Below are positions 33,760 through 42,790 of a DNA stretch of 64,000 bases, piece after piece. The DNA is taken from the NCBI RefSeq assembly GCF_001894805.1, contig NZ_BCWX01000003.1, forward strand, positions 372,001-436,000, in the 5' to 3' direction. The translations under genes were made by a program, and so were the position numbers. This DNA comes from Rhodococcus globerulus NBRC 14531. Lineage in GTDB: Bacteria; Actinomycetota; Actinomycetes; Mycobacteriales; Mycobacteriaceae. Every line of letters starts with the position of its first letter. Position 1 is the first letter of the stretch. A model generated the notes under the pieces. That model searched no databases and was not told the DNA's origin. It saw only the letters and a program-made list of their open reading frames with translations.

Positions 33760-34488
33760 CTAGAGTTCGTACGGCGCCAGTATGCCGGTGTACGGCTTCG
33801 GGATCGGGCGGGCAAATTCGTTCCGCGCACTTGTGGACAGGCCGAGGGTGACAAGAGACTGGACCATCGTCACCGCGGCTGTGACCCCGTCGACTACGGG
33901 CACCCCGAGTTCGTCGGACAGGGAGCGGCACAGATCTGCCATGCCCGCGCAGCCCAGAACTATCGCGTCCGAGCCATCACGATCCAGAGCGTCGAAACAT
34001 GCTTCCAGGATGACCTTTCGGGAATCCGGATTGTAGTCCAAGTCGAGGACCGGGATTTCGCAACAGTGAATGCCGAGACAATGTCGACCCATGCCGTAGC
34101 GTTCCACCAGATCAGCTGCACGGCCACGGGTTCGGCCCAACGTGGTCACGACGGAGAATCCGCGGCCGAGGAAACTGGCGTAATGCATGGCGGCTTCGGC
34201 GATCGCAACAACTGGGCCGGTGGCTAATTCTCGGGCGGCGTCCAATCCCGGATCTCCGAAGCACGCGATGACGTAGCCGTCGACGCCGTCGATCTCGCCA
34301 GTTGCGATTTCGGTGAGAATTCCTGGAACACTGAGTGCCTCGTCGTAGTGACTTTCGACGGACGCCGGACCCGTTGCGGGGCTGACCGCGTCGACGAACA
34401 TGCCCGGGCCTGCGACGGCCCGGGCACATTCCTCGATCTTGGCGGTCATCGCCCACGTGGTGTTGGGGTTGATCACCTTGATCTTCAT
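33760..34488 (-). CDS. Hydantoin/allantoin racemase (Asp/Glu racemase superfamily)
   Basis: A 242-residue cytosolic racemase. MKIKVINPNTTWAMTAKIE is the family start (N-P-N-T-T). YVIACFGDPGLDAARE and AIVLGCAGMADLC hold the two catalytic cysteines (ACFGDPG and LGCAGM), as in HyuE and HpxA. Given the ureide context it most likely interconverts R- and S-allantoin so that both enantiomers can enter the pathway; substrate is inferred. It is the third gene of the opposite-strand GntR-permease-racemase group, 5 bp past the permease stop. Start at ATG 34488. Confidence 0.9.
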   Translation of the reverse strand: MKIKVINPNTTWAMTAKIEECARAVAGPGMFVDAVSPATGPASVESHYDEALSVPGILTEIATGEIDGVDGYVIACFGDPGLDAARELATGPVVAIAEAAMHYASFLGRGFSVVTTLGRTRGRAADLVERYGMGRHCLGIHCCEIPVLDLDYNPDSRKVILEACFDALDRDGSDAIVLGCAGMADLCRSLSDELGVPVVDGVTAAVTMVQSLVTLGLSTSARNEFARPIPKPYTGILAPYEL

Positions 34489-34493
34489 GATGG

Positions 34494-36065
34494 TCAGCTG
34501 ACCTCTGCAGGTTCGGGAGCGGGGACGTTCTTGACCGCGAGTGACGTGCGGGTGGCGAGTAGGTAGTAGACGGCAAATCCGAGCCCACAGCCGATGAACC
34601 AGCTGTACTGCGCTGCGGTGTACATCCCGGTGAGATCCTTGCCGAGCACCGGGGCCATGGCGACAACGGCACCCACCACGGTGGCAATGACGGCTGCCGG
34701 GTTGTAACCCTTGCTGTACCAGTAGGTTCCGGTGGGCGACATGCTGAACAGTTCGTCCACGATCACCTTCTGCTTGCGCACGAGGTAGTAGTCGGCGATC
34801 AGGATTCCGAATAGGGGTCCGATAAACGCTCCCAGGGTTTCCAGTGTGTAGTGGATGACGTCGGGGTTGTTGTACAGGTTCCACGGGGTGATGAGGATGG
34901 ATCCGATTGCCGCGATCATTCCGCCGGCCCGCCAGCTGATCTTCTGTGGGCTGACGTTGGAGAAGTCGAATGCCGGTGAAATGAAGTTGGCGACGATGTT
35001 GATGCCGATGGTGGCGATGGTGAAGGTCAGGGCGCCGAGAACAATCGCAAACGTGCTGTCGATACGAGCGACTGTGGCAACGGGATCGGTGATCAGTTCG
35101 CCGTAAACCGGGAGGGTCAGCGAGGCGGTGACGACAACCAGCACGGAGAACACGAGGAAGTTAACCGGTAGGCCCAGAAAGTTGCCCTTCTTGACTGCCG
35201 CAAAGGACTTACCGTAGCGGGAGAAGTCACCGAAGTTGAGCATCGGCCCGGAGAAGTACGAGACCACGAGAGCGATAGCGCCGAGCATGACCGGCACCGC
35301 GTCGAAGCCGTCGTACTTGACGTCACCGAGAGTGAGATCTATTGCGCTCCAACCGGCTTTGTAGATGAGATAGCCGCACAGCATGAACATGACGACGTAC
35401 ACGGCCGGTCCGCAGAAGTCGATGAACTTGCGGATCGACTCCATGCCTCGCCAGAACACGCAGGCCTGCAGTACCCACAGGAGCATGAAACTGCCCCAGC
35501 CAAGGGCCGATAGGCCGGCAAATCCGTAGTCCTCGACCACGGCGTATGGCGCGAGGGAGGGAAAGAGCTTGATGAGCACGACATCGAGGGCCGCTGAGGC
35601 GAGAAACGTTTGAATTCCGTACCAGGCCACAGCAATCAGGCCGCGGATGATCGCCGGGATATTCGCTCCGAGGACGCCGAACACACTACGGCAGATCACG
35701 GGATACGGAACGCCGGTTGCCTGACTGGGTTTGGCGACAAGGTTGCAGAAGAAGTACACGATGGTGATGCCGACCAGTAGTGCAACCAGTACTTGCCAGC
35801 TGGCTAGCCCCAGCGCGAAAAGGCTTCCGGCCGTGACATACCCGCCTACGCTGTGCACGTCGGACATCCAGAACGCGAAGATGTTGTACGACGTCCACGT
35901 CTGCTTACGTAGCGGTGCCAGATCCTCGTTGGTCAATCGCGGGTCGTAGTCGGGTTTGATCAAGCCGCTACCGACAGGATGCCCGGCGGCCTCGACGAGG
36001 TCCCCGTGGCCGGGTCCGGTCGGCGGCGCGGCGCTTGCGGTTGTGGTCGGAAGGATATCGGTCAT
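34494..36065 (-). CDS. NCS1-family allantoin/hydantoin permease
   Basis: Twelve-helix inner-membrane symporter of about 523 residues (Mhp1/PucI/HyuP family). Signatures: LTNEDLAPLRKQTWTSYNIFAFWMSDVHSVGGYVTAGSLFALG (N-terminal signature with W-x-x-Y-N), PYPVICRSVFGVLGANIPAIIRGLIAVAWYGIQTF, and LNFGDFSRYGKSF. The N-terminal 40 residues are Pro/Thr rich. ATG 36065 follows AGGAGC; a longer in-frame start lacks a site. The racemase gene follows 5 bp later. The likely cargo is allantoin, from context. A palindrome resembling a GntR site lies 93 bp upstream. Confidence 0.94.
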   Translation of the reverse strand: MTDILPTTTASAAPPTGPGHGDLVEAAGHPVGSGLIKPDYDPRLTNEDLAPLRKQTWTSYNIFAFWMSDVHSVGGYVTAGSLFALGLASWQVLVALLVGITIVYFFCNLVAKPSQATGVPYPVICRSVFGVLGANIPAIIRGLIAVAWYGIQTFLASAALDVVLIKLFPSLAPYAVVEDYGFAGLSALGWGSFMLLWVLQACVFWRGMESIRKFIDFCGPAVYVVMFMLCGYLIYKAGWSAIDLTLGDVKYDGFDAVPVMLGAIALVVSYFSGPMLNFGDFSRYGKSFAAVKKGNFLGLPVNFLVFSVLVVVTASLTLPVYGELITDPVATVARIDSTFAIVLGALTFTIATIGINIVANFISPAFDFSNVSPQKISWRAGGMIAAIGSILITPWNLYNNPDVIHYTLETLGAFIGPLFGILIADYYLVRKQKVIVDELFSMSPTGTYWYSKGYNPAAVIATVVGAVVAMAPVLGKDLTGMYTAAQYSWFIGCGLGFAVYYLLATRTSLAVKNVPAPEPAEVS

Positions 36066-36157
36066 GACAGCTCCTGTGCATCGGGCAGAAGGCAGGGGAA
36101 GGTGCACACGCTCTCAGCGCCAGTGGTGAAAATTGTGTTGAGAGAAAGATATCCAGC

Positions 36158-36170
36158 TTGTGTTGCACAA
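36158..36170 (-). promoter_or_regulatory. Candidate GntR operator before the NCS1 permease gene
   Basis: TTGTG-TTG-CACAA, perfect 5-bp arms, in the gap between gntR and the permease. The TTGT-N5-ACAA form resembles FCD-type GntR sites. Confidence 0.5.
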
Positions 36171-36896
36171 CTATTGCGAGATCGGTATATCTTTTTCGGC
36201 GAGCAGTCCGGTGTCGGTCGGCAGTGTTGCGATCACAGAGTTGAGTCGGTTGTGGTGAATCTCGGATGCGGCCAGCAGTGCTTCCGTATCGCGTCTCAAG
36301 AACGCATCGAGCATCGCGGTGTGATCGGAATGGAGGACGGTTCGATCGACGCCGGCAACGTGAACCATCGGCTGGACCGGTTCGGTGATGTTCCAGGCCG
36401 CCTCGAACATGTGTAGAAGGCGATGCATGTTCGACGGCCGTGTCAGCGCCAAGTGGAAGTTACGGCTTTCGCAGTGATACGAGTGTGAGTCGTCGTAGCG
36501 CAGAGCGATTTCGAGTCTCGAGTTCACCTCGACGGCGTGAGCGTGGTCCTCCTTGGTTGCTTGTTCGACGGCAACGCTGAGCGCAGCAGATTCCAAGGTC
36601 TCGCGGACTATGTACATTTCACGCAGTTCGGCGGGTGTCAGTTGCGCGACGGTGTATCCGAATTGGTGTCGGTGATCGACCAGCGATTCACCGACCAGCG
36701 TCTTGAGTGACTCCCGGACGGGTATTCGGCTGACCCCGAAGCGCTCGGCGACTTCGGCCAGCGGAATGGGTGTGCCCGGAGGCGCCGATCCGGAAAGAAT
36801 GACTCGACGCAGTTCGTCGAGGATTGCTTGCTGGGGACTTCCGGGAGTATCGATCACCAATTGCGTCAGCAGCACTGATCTACGGCGCGGTGCCAT
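36171..36896 (-). CDS. GntR-family (FCD) regulator of ureide genes
   Basis: A 241-residue regulator. N-terminal winged helix: QQAILDELRRVILSGSAPPGTPIPLAEVAERFGVSRIPVRESLKTLVGESLV (about 22-73), followed by the all-helical FCD effector domain with LREMYIVRETLESAAL, RNFHLAL and HSDHTAMLDAFLRRDTEALLAASEIHHNRL (metal/ligand histidines). AAGGGAG precedes ATG 36896. It is first in the minus-strand group with the permease and racemase, and is presumably the ureide-responsive regulator of both operons; inferred from position. An inverted repeat TCTGTT-N9-AACAGA lies 17-38 bp upstream of its start. Confidence 0.9.
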   Translation of the reverse strand: MAPRRRSVLLTQLVIDTPGSPQQAILDELRRVILSGSAPPGTPIPLAEVAERFGVSRIPVRESLKTLVGESLVDHRHQFGYTVAQLTPAELREMYIVRETLESAALSVAVEQATKEDHAHAVEVNSRLEIALRYDDSHSYHCESRNFHLALTRPSNMHRLLHMFEAAWNITEPVQPMVHVAGVDRTVLHSDHTAMLDAFLRRDTEALLAASEIHHNRLNSVIATLPTDTGLLAEKDIPISQ

Positions 36897-36913
36897 GGCG
36901 AACTCCCTTCTCG

Positions 36914-36934
36914 TCTGTTATGCGTAGAAACAGA
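36914..36934. promoter_or_regulatory. Inverted repeat upstream of gntR
   Basis: TCTGTT-N9-AACAGA, 6-bp arms, with an overlapping direct repeat GTAGAAAC at 11-bp spacing. Possible operator or promoter element. Confidence 0.35.
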
Positions 36935-37076
36935 GTAGAAACTCGATGTTGCGTGTGCGTGACAACTACGTAGCTGCCACGAATCGAACGAGCCGATGAT
37001 TCTCCCTGTGCGAACGGCGCAGACGTGGACGAACGGGGTAGCGTTGAAAAGGTTCGAGAAGGAAGTGAGACGGTCG

Positions 37077-39431
37077 ATGGTACCCGCGGCGCGGGGCGCG
37101 ACCGATCAGCGCGTGATCGGGAATCTGCCCCATGAGCTGAGCAGTTTTGTCGGACGTCGACGCGAGTTATCCGAGGCCAGAAGGTTGTTCGAGGAATCGC
37201 GTCTACTGACCTTGACTGGTATCGGCGGAGTAGGTAAGACACGACTTGCCATCCGTCTGGCGAGCACGGTGCAGCGAGCATTCCGCGACGGGGTCTGGTT
37301 GGTGGAACTGGGCGAGCAGACTGATCCGAAATTACTCGACGACTACGTCGCGGTGAGGCTCGGTGTGCGGCCGGTCTCGTCGGATCCGCTGCACGCGATC
37401 ATCGACTACTGCGCGGACCGGAGTCTGCTGTTGGTGCTCGACAACTGTGAACACCTGGTGGATTCTGTTGCGCGGTTTGCCGGTGAGATTCTGCGTCGGT
37501 GCGCCGGGGTGAAGATTCTGGCGACGAGTCGAGAATCGCTGGGAATGGGCGGTGAGGTGACGATGCGAGTTCCCTCGCTCACGACGCCACAGCAACAGTC
37601 GCGCGAATTCGAGGGCCTTGCCCAGTACGAATCCGTGTCGCTGTTCACCGAGCGCGCGGCGTCCGTCGTTCCGGGCTTTGTGCTGACCGACGAGAACAAG
37701 GATGCCGTTGCTCGGATTTGCCAGGATCTGGACGGATTGCCGTTGCCGATCGAGTTGGCGGCTGCCCGTCTGCGGGGTATGTCTGTGGAGCAGATCATGA
37801 ATCGGCTCTCGGATCGTTACCGTCTCCTCACCTTGGGTGGACGTGGCGCACCGAGTCGTCAGCAGACGCTTCGTTTGTCGATTGATTGGAGCTATGACCT
37901 GTGCTCGCCGCTGGAACAACGGTTGTGGGGAAGGCTGAGCGTGTTCTCGGGTGGGTTCGACCTCGATGCTGCCGAAGGTGTGTGCGGGCAGGACATGAGT
38001 TCGACGGAAGTGCTCGATATCGTCACCGGATTGGTCGAGAAGTCCATCCTCATTCGTGAGGAATCCGACGGTGTCGTTCGCTACCGTCTTCTCGATCTTC
38101 TCCGGGAGTACGGGAGTGAAAAGTTGGAGGCCACCGGGGAACAGTTCGACGTGCATCGCCGCCATCGCGATTGGTTCGAAGATCTTGCTGTCCGAGCGGA
38201 TTCCGACTGGATCAGCAGCAGGCAGGCCGAATGGATCGCATGGTTGAGGCGTGAACAGCGCAATGTAGACGACGCGCTGGAGTTTTCGATTTCGACGCCA
38301 GGACAGGTGCGGTCTGCGACTCGAATAGTTGCCGCCTTGTACCAACTGTGGGTGGCTGACGGCCTGATCGGCCCGCTGCGGTACTGGGCTGATCGAACCC
38401 TTGACGCCACAGCCGCCGAGACGGACATGTATCGCGCGGACGTCTTGTGCGGAGGCGCAGCGGCGCACGCGATGCAGGGCGATTACGTGCGTGCACGCGA
38501 ATTGGTCGACGAAGGTTGGCGCCTTGCCGAGGTCGTGGGAGACGTGCGTTCGCGAGCTTTGGCAGCGTGGGCGGACGGGTACGTCAATGCGTCTGCGGGT
38601 GAATTCGACACTGCTACAGCGAAGTTGGAATCTGCTCTGGCGATGTCTCGGTTCGACGAAAATCTGCAGTACGTGGTGATCGGTTTGGGCGTCCTCGGTC
38701 TCGCATATATTCTTGCCGGTTCTCTGGAGCGCGCGGTGGAGTGTTACGACGAGTGTCTCGATGTCACCGTGCCCCTGCACGAAGTGACGTATCAGGCCCA
38801 GGCATTGGGGTTTCTCGGACTCGTGGCGTGGCTTCGGGGTGACTTCGCGCGTGCGAGTGACTATTCGACACGTAGTTTGCGAACTGACAATTCTTCGATG
38901 AACGCCGCATGGTGTGTTGAATCGTTGGCGTGGACTGCTGTAGCGCAACGTGATTGGAAGCATGCAGCGATTCTGCTCGGCGCCGCGGAGATGTGCTGGC
39001 AGAAGATCGGGCGGCCGCTCACCGGGCTCTCGAGGTTGTCGGGTTTCCGCGACAAGGCGATGAAGAGTGTTCGAAAGGCTCTGGGTGAGAGTGCTTTCGA
39101 CAAGGAGTTTCACAGAGGGAGTGTGATGACCGAAGGTGAAGCCGTCGCATACGCACTCGACGAGCGTCGCAGTGCCCAGGCTGCATCGTCGAGCGAGGCA
39201 ATTCGACTCACACGCCGCGAGCAGCAAGTTGCGGAACTCGTGGCTCAGGGCCTCACGAACCGCGCTATCGCAGAGCGCCTCTTCATCTCGGTGCGCACCG
39301 CTCAGGGGCACGTGGAGCACGTGCTGACAAAACTGGGATTCAATTCCCGGGCGCAGATCGCGGCGTGGGCAGTTTCTCACGCACACGAAGAGGAATCGCA
39401 AGGCGCTGCGCGATCCCTAGATCGGCCGTGA
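37077..39431 (+). CDS. Large ATP-binding LuxR-type regulator (NB-ARC/AfsR-like ATPase with TPR-like middle)
   Basis: A regulator of about 784 residues. N-terminal P-loop ATPase: LPHELSSFVGRRRELSEARRL, then Walker A GIGGVGKTRLA (about residue 48-58) and Walker B LLLVLDNCEHL. A winged-helix/DEATH-like part (LRLSIDWSYDLCSPLEQRLW...VFSGGFDLDAAEGVC) and a long helical TPR-like region follow. The C-terminus has a LuxR HTH: LTRREQQVAELVAQGLTNRAIAERLFISVRTAQGHVEHVLTKLG. Start uncertain: ATG 37077 is preferred, although in-frame frame continues upstream. Nearest genes give no clear target. The class is STAND-type signal integration. Confidence 0.88.
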   Translation: MVPAARGATDQRVIGNLPHELSSFVGRRRELSEARRLFEESRLLTLTGIGGVGKTRLAIRLASTVQRAFRDGVWLVELGEQTDPKLLDDYVAVRLGVRPVSSDPLHAIIDYCADRSLLLVLDNCEHLVDSVARFAGEILRRCAGVKILATSRESLGMGGEVTMRVPSLTTPQQQSREFEGLAQYESVSLFTERAASVVPGFVLTDENKDAVARICQDLDGLPLPIELAAARLRGMSVEQIMNRLSDRYRLLTLGGRGAPSRQQTLRLSIDWSYDLCSPLEQRLWGRLSVFSGGFDLDAAEGVCGQDMSSTEVLDIVTGLVEKSILIREESDGVVRYRLLDLLREYGSEKLEATGEQFDVHRRHRDWFEDLAVRADSDWISSRQAEWIAWLRREQRNVDDALEFSISTPGQVRSATRIVAALYQLWVADGLIGPLRYWADRTLDATAAETDMYRADVLCGGAAAHAMQGDYVRARELVDEGWRLAEVVGDVRSRALAAWADGYVNASAGEFDTATAKLESALAMSRFDENLQYVVIGLGVLGLAYILAGSLERAVECYDECLDVTVPLHEVTYQAQALGFLGLVAWLRGDFARASDYSTRSLRTDNSSMNAAWCVESLAWTAVAQRDWKHAAILLGAAEMCWQKIGRPLTGLSRLSGFRDKAMKSVRKALGESAFDKEFHRGSVMTEGEAVAYALDERRSAQAASSSEAIRLTRREQQVAELVAQGLTNRAIAERLFISVRTAQGHVEHVLTKLGFNSRAQIAAWAVSHAHEEESQGAARSLDRP

Positions 39432-39599
39432 GGGCTTCTACTGCAAAACACCAGGTCGTCACCGCAGTGCCCGAAATGCAGGTACAAATCCAGGTACCGA
39501 TCCAGGTAGTTCGGCCGTCGCTCAGACGTCGGATGCACGGCAGTGTCGAGGTCGACCGAGTGCCAACCGCACTTTCCGACCGAGAAACTGGATCCGATC

Positions 39600-40448
39600 A
39601 TGCCCGTCAACACCGCCGATCCCGATGCGTCCATCGAATGGGACACAGCCGTGGTCGACTCGCGAAGCGTGGACTTCGCGGCAGGCGGGGACGGCGAGTT
39701 GGTTGTTTTTCTGCATGGGTGGGGCTTGTCGCCGCGTGCGTATCGTTCGTCGCTTGCATCGCTGGTCAATAGGGGTTTTCGCGTGATCGCGCCCACACTT
39801 CCCGGACTCGGCGGCAGCGCAGAACTCGAGCCGAGCGATCGCACTTTTGACGGCTACGCGAAGTGGGTGGGTCGATTTCTCGACGCGATCGGGGTGAACA
39901 GTCCGGTAACCGTTGTGGGACATTCGTTCGGTGGTGGAGTGGCGGCAGCGGTGGCACATGATCGCCCGACCCTGGTTTCCCAGCTGGTGTTGGTGAACTC
40001 GGTCGGTGGTGGTGCGTGGTCACATTCGTCCGGGCGCGAGTACCCGATCCGTAAGCGACCGCTGTTGAATTGGTGCGGCTCGGCGATAGCTGAAGCCATT
40101 GCGACCTTCCCGGCCCGTGGACCTATGCAGTTGCTGTTGGACGAGGTAGTTCCCAATGCGGTCCGCAATGCCGGTTCGTTGTGGCGCACGGCGAACTTGG
40201 CCAGGAACGCCGATCTCATCGCACTGTTCGAAACGATGGCAGAACGTGCGATGCCGGTGTCGATGCTGTGGAGCGTCGGCGATCAGGTGATCCCACGCGC
40301 AAGCTTCGACGCGATTCGTGCCGCCCTCGTAGATCCTCGAGTTCACGAAGTTCGTGGCAACCACAACTGGCTGATCGACGACGCCGAACTGTTCGGGCAG
40401 TTATTGACGCACGTGCTTTCCGATTCGGCCACAGAACTCGTCGGTTGA
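39600..40448 (+). CDS. Alpha/beta-fold hydrolase
   Basis: A 282-residue soluble hydrolase. Oxyanion motif HGWG (about residue 42), nucleophile elbow VGHSFGGG with the catalytic serine (near 106), a lid region around residues 140-185, and a C-terminal GNHNWLIDD that supplies the catalytic histidine. The aspartate is likely within SVGDQVIPR. Start at ATG 39600, taken because the preceding sequence reads poorly as protein; ribosome site weak. Substrate not predictable. It is 169 bp after the LuxR gene on the same strand. Confidence 0.85.
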   Translation: MPVNTADPDASIEWDTAVVDSRSVDFAAGGDGELVVFLHGWGLSPRAYRSSLASLVNRGFRVIAPTLPGLGGSAELEPSDRTFDGYAKWVGRFLDAIGVNSPVTVVGHSFGGGVAAAVAHDRPTLVSQLVLVNSVGGGAWSHSSGREYPIRKRPLLNWCGSAIAEAIATFPARGPMQLLLDEVVPNAVRNAGSLWRTANLARNADLIALFETMAERAMPVSMLWSVGDQVIPRASFDAIRAALVDPRVHEVRGNHNWLIDDAELFGQLLTHVLSDSATELVG

Positions 40449-40476
40449 CCGCCAACTACCGTGTATCTTCGAATCC

Positions 40477-40776
40477 ATGAACAGGCAGGGAACGGCGACG
40501 CGATCGTTGTTGCTGCTTCTGCTGCCGTTCATCGCGATGCTCGCTACTCCGCCGCTCGGTTCATCGGGCAGTGCCGCGGTTCTGGGAACCGCGATTGCGG
40601 TTTTTGTTGTTGCCGCGTTGGCGACGTCGCCCCGCAGCGAACTTCTGCAACTGTTTGCGCGCTCGTCGAGTGGGCCGGCCCGTGACGAGCGTTGTCTGCG
40701 TGGGTCTTTCCGCAGGCAGAGCAGCCCGGACGCCCCTGGTCGTCCACAACCCCGAGCTCCGGGAATTGGTCTGTAG
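40477..40776 (+). CDS. DUF6412-type small membrane protein
   Basis: A 99-residue protein with two hydrophobic segments (LLLLLLPFIAMLATPPLG and AAVLGTAIAVFVVAALAT) and a conserved Arg/Pro tail CLRGSFRRQSSPDAPGRPQPRAPG. This tail is the mark of a short actinobacterial family of unknown function (DUF6412) that I recognise beside YidC homologues. Its position directly ahead of the YidC-type gene supports a role with membrane insertion. ATG 40477 has no strong ribosome site. Confidence 0.78.
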   Translation: MNRQGTATRSLLLLLLPFIAMLATPPLGSSGSAAVLGTAIAVFVVAALATSPRSELLQLFARSSSGPARDERCLRGSFRRQSSPDAPGRPQPRAPGIGL

Positions 40777-40780
40777 TCTG

Positions 40781-40837
40781 GCACCGCGCGGGTGAGAAAC
40801 CCGTCGTAGGTCGGTCAGCGAAGCTCAGCCCACGACC
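40781..40837 (+). ncRNA. Possible structured leader ahead of yidC-type gene
   Basis: The 115-bp gap between the DUF6412 and YidC genes can fold: CGGGT-gagaa-ACCCG (40789-40803), then GTCGT..GG pairing with CC..ACGAC (40803-40836) enclosing AGC-gaa-GCT. No T-run follows. I do not match it to a named riboswitch. It may be a leader RNA or chance. Confidence 0.3.
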
Positions 40838-40891
40838 ATTCCCCGCGCTCGCATTCTGCTCGAGCGTGCCTCTTGGTGAGGTTCATTCATC

Positions 40892-41824
40892 ATGCTTGAT
40901 TTCATCTATTACCCCGTATCCGGAATCTTGTGGTTCTGGCACAAGGTTTTCTCCCTGGTTTCGGGAGCACCCGACAGCGGTGTCGTCTGGGCACTGTCCG
41001 TGGTGTTTCTCGTCTTCACGCTCCGAGCGATTCTTTTCAAACCGTTTGTCAAACAGGTCCGCACGCAGTTGGTGATGCAGAAATTACAACCGCAGATCAA
41101 GGCATTGCAGAAGAAGTACGCCGGCGACAATCAGAAGCTTGCCGCGGAGATGGCAAAGCTCCAGAAAGAACACGACTACAGCCCGCTGCTCGGATGTTTG
41201 CCGATGCTTATTCAGGCTCCGGTCTTCATCGGCCTGTATCACGTTCTGCGGTCGTTCAATCGGACGGGAGCGGCTACCCACGTCCCGTTCCTCAGCCCTA
41301 CCGAACCCATGTCCATCGCCGACAACGCGAACACTGCGAACTACTTTTTCAGTGCCTCGGATGTGCAGTCGTTTCTCGATGCGAAGCTGTTCGGGGCGCC
41401 GCTGTCGGCGATGATTTCGAGTCCGGCCGCGCAATTGGAGGCGTTTGGCGATGTGACCCGGCTGTCCATAGTTCTGGTCGCAGTTCCGCTGATGATCTTT
41501 GCCGCGGTGGCGACGCACTTCACGTCGCGGGCATCTATCGCGAGGCAGGTGGACACCGGGACCGTCAACCCGCAAACGGCGATCATGAACAAACTCGCGT
41601 TGTGGGTGTTTCCGGTCGGAGTGGTTGCCTTCGGTGCGTTTGTGCCGGTCGCGATCCTGATCTATTTTGTGAGCAACAACTGCTGGACATTCGCGCAACA
41701 GCATTTTGTGTACGGCCGGATTGCGGCGGAGCAGCGCGAGGCAGATATTCAGATCCCGCCAGGCTCCGCGTCCACAGCGCCTCTTCCTGGTGCCAAGCCG
41801 ACCAAGGCAAAACGGAAATCGTGA
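40892..41824 (+). CDS. YidC/Oxa1-family membrane insertase (second copy)
   Basis: Membrane insertase/chaperone of 310 residues with five transmembrane helices, which places proteins into the cytoplasmic membrane. The N-terminal [14 protein letters not shown], then [42 protein letters not shown], which carries the conserved arginine in helix 1 and the basic cytoplasmic coiled loop. [23 protein letters not shown] is the core signature. The last helix ends [25 protein letters not shown] basic C-terminal tail (KPTKAKRKS) may touch the ribosome. The usual yidC sits next to rnpA at the origin; here neighbours are DUF6412 and an SDR, so this is a second, specialised copy. Confidence 0.93.
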   Translation: MLDFIYYPVSGILWFWHKVFSLVSGAPDSGVVWALSVVFLVFTLRAILFKPFVKQVRTQLVMQKLQPQIKALQKKYAGDNQKLAAEMAKLQKEHDYSPLLGCLPMLIQAPVFIGLYHVLRSFNRTGAATHVPFLSPTEPMSIADNANTANYFFSASDVQSFLDAKLFGAPLSAMISSPAAQLEAFGDVTRLSIVLVAVPLMIFAAVATHFTSRASIARQVDTGTVNPQTAIMNKLALWVFPVGVVAFGAFVPVAILIYFVSNNCWTFAQQHFVYGRIAAEQREADIQIPPGSASTAPLPGAKPTKAKRKS

Positions 41825-41873
41825 CGAAAATCAGCACTCCCTACCGGCTGGTAACACACGTACGCTGGATTTC

Positions 41874-42749
41874 ATGACCAAGTGGACTGCAGAAGACGTT
41901 GTCGATCAGACCGGCCGCACGTTTGTGGTGACCGGGGCCAACAGTGGGTTGGGGGAGGTAGTTGCACGGGCATTGGGCAAAGCGGGCGCAACCGTAGTAC
42001 TTGCGTGCCGCGACACATCGAAGGCTGAACCCATTGCGGCGGAGATCGGTTCCAACGCGGTGGTACGGCAACTCGATCTTGCGGATCTCGCGTCGGTGCG
42101 GGCATTTGCCGACGCCACCGACGCCGTCGACGTTCTGGTAAACAACGCCGGTGTCATGGCGATACCGTTTCGCCGGACGGTCGACGGTTTCGAAATGCAG
42201 ATCGGCACAAACCATCTGGGGCATTTTGCGCTCACCGGCTTGCTGAAGGACAAGCTGACGGATCGTGTCGTGACGATGTCGAGCGCACTGCACCAACTGG
42301 GAACCGTCGATCTCGATGATCTCAACTTCGAGCATCGCAAATACAACCGGTGGCTGGCGTACGGGCAGTCCAAACTCGCCAATCTGCTGTTCACGTACGA
42401 ACTTCAACGCAAACTGGCTGCGTCGGGTTCGCCGCTCAAGGCATTGGCGTCGCATCCGGGGTATGCGTCGACAAACCTGCAGGGCCACACCGAGTCCGTC
42501 TTCGACAAGCTCATGGGCATCGGCAACCGGATCATCGCGCAGTCTGCGGAGATGGGCGCATTGCCGGAGCTGTATGCGGCAACCGTTCCTGATGCATTCG
42601 GCGGCAGCTATATCGGCCCGGACGGTCCGTTCGAGCAGCGTGGATACCCGAAAGTGGTTGGCTCGAACAAGAAATCGCACGATACCGAGACCGCAGCGGG
42701 CCTGTGGACGCTTTCCGAGAAGTTGACCGGAGTGTCGTTCGGAATGTGA
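41874..42749 (+). CDS. Short-chain dehydrogenase (retinol dehydrogenase-like)
   Basis: A 291-residue soluble SDR of the extended plant/vertebrate RDH-like type common in actinobacteria. The cofactor loop [27 protein letters not shown], catalytic YGQSKLAN (Y-x-x-x-K) and [10 protein letters not shown] are all present. ATG 41874. Substrate unknown. It follows yidC at 49 bp and may be co-transcribed; a strong terminator hairpin begins 3 bp past its stop. Confidence 0.9.
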   Translation: MTKWTAEDVVDQTGRTFVVTGANSGLGEVVARALGKAGATVVLACRDTSKAEPIAAEIGSNAVVRQLDLADLASVRAFADATDAVDVLVNNAGVMAIPFRRTVDGFEMQIGTNHLGHFALTGLLKDKLTDRVVTMSSALHQLGTVDLDDLNFEHRKYNRWLAYGQSKLANLLFTYELQRKLAASGSPLKALASHPGYASTNLQGHTESVFDKLMGIGNRIIAQSAEMGALPELYAATVPDAFGGSYIGPDGPFEQRGYPKVVGSNKKSHDTETAAGLWTLSEKLTGVSFGM

Positions 42750-42752
42750 CGC

Positions 42753-42789
42753 CGATGGCCGCGAACCCCAGTGGGATTCGCGGCCATCG
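42753..42789. terminator. Bidirectional terminator
   Basis: CGATGGCCGCGAA (42753-42765) / TTCGCGGCCATCG (42777-42789), 13-bp perfect stem extended by CCC/GGG in the loop, between convergent genes. Confidence 0.85.
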
Positions 42790-42790
42790 C

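Noticed and set aside
36914..36934. Terminator between gntR and the LuxR-type gene
   Set aside because: Only 6-bp arms with a 9-nt gap and no T-run; more likely an operator if anything.
37332..39401. Open frame of about 690 codons antisense to the LuxR-type regulator
   Set aside because: Cys/His/Arg-rich composition without motifs; the sense frame has full P-loop and HTH signatures.
40781..40837. Known Mg or cobalamin riboswitch
   Set aside because: Conserved cores of those classes are not present; only generic stems can be drawn.
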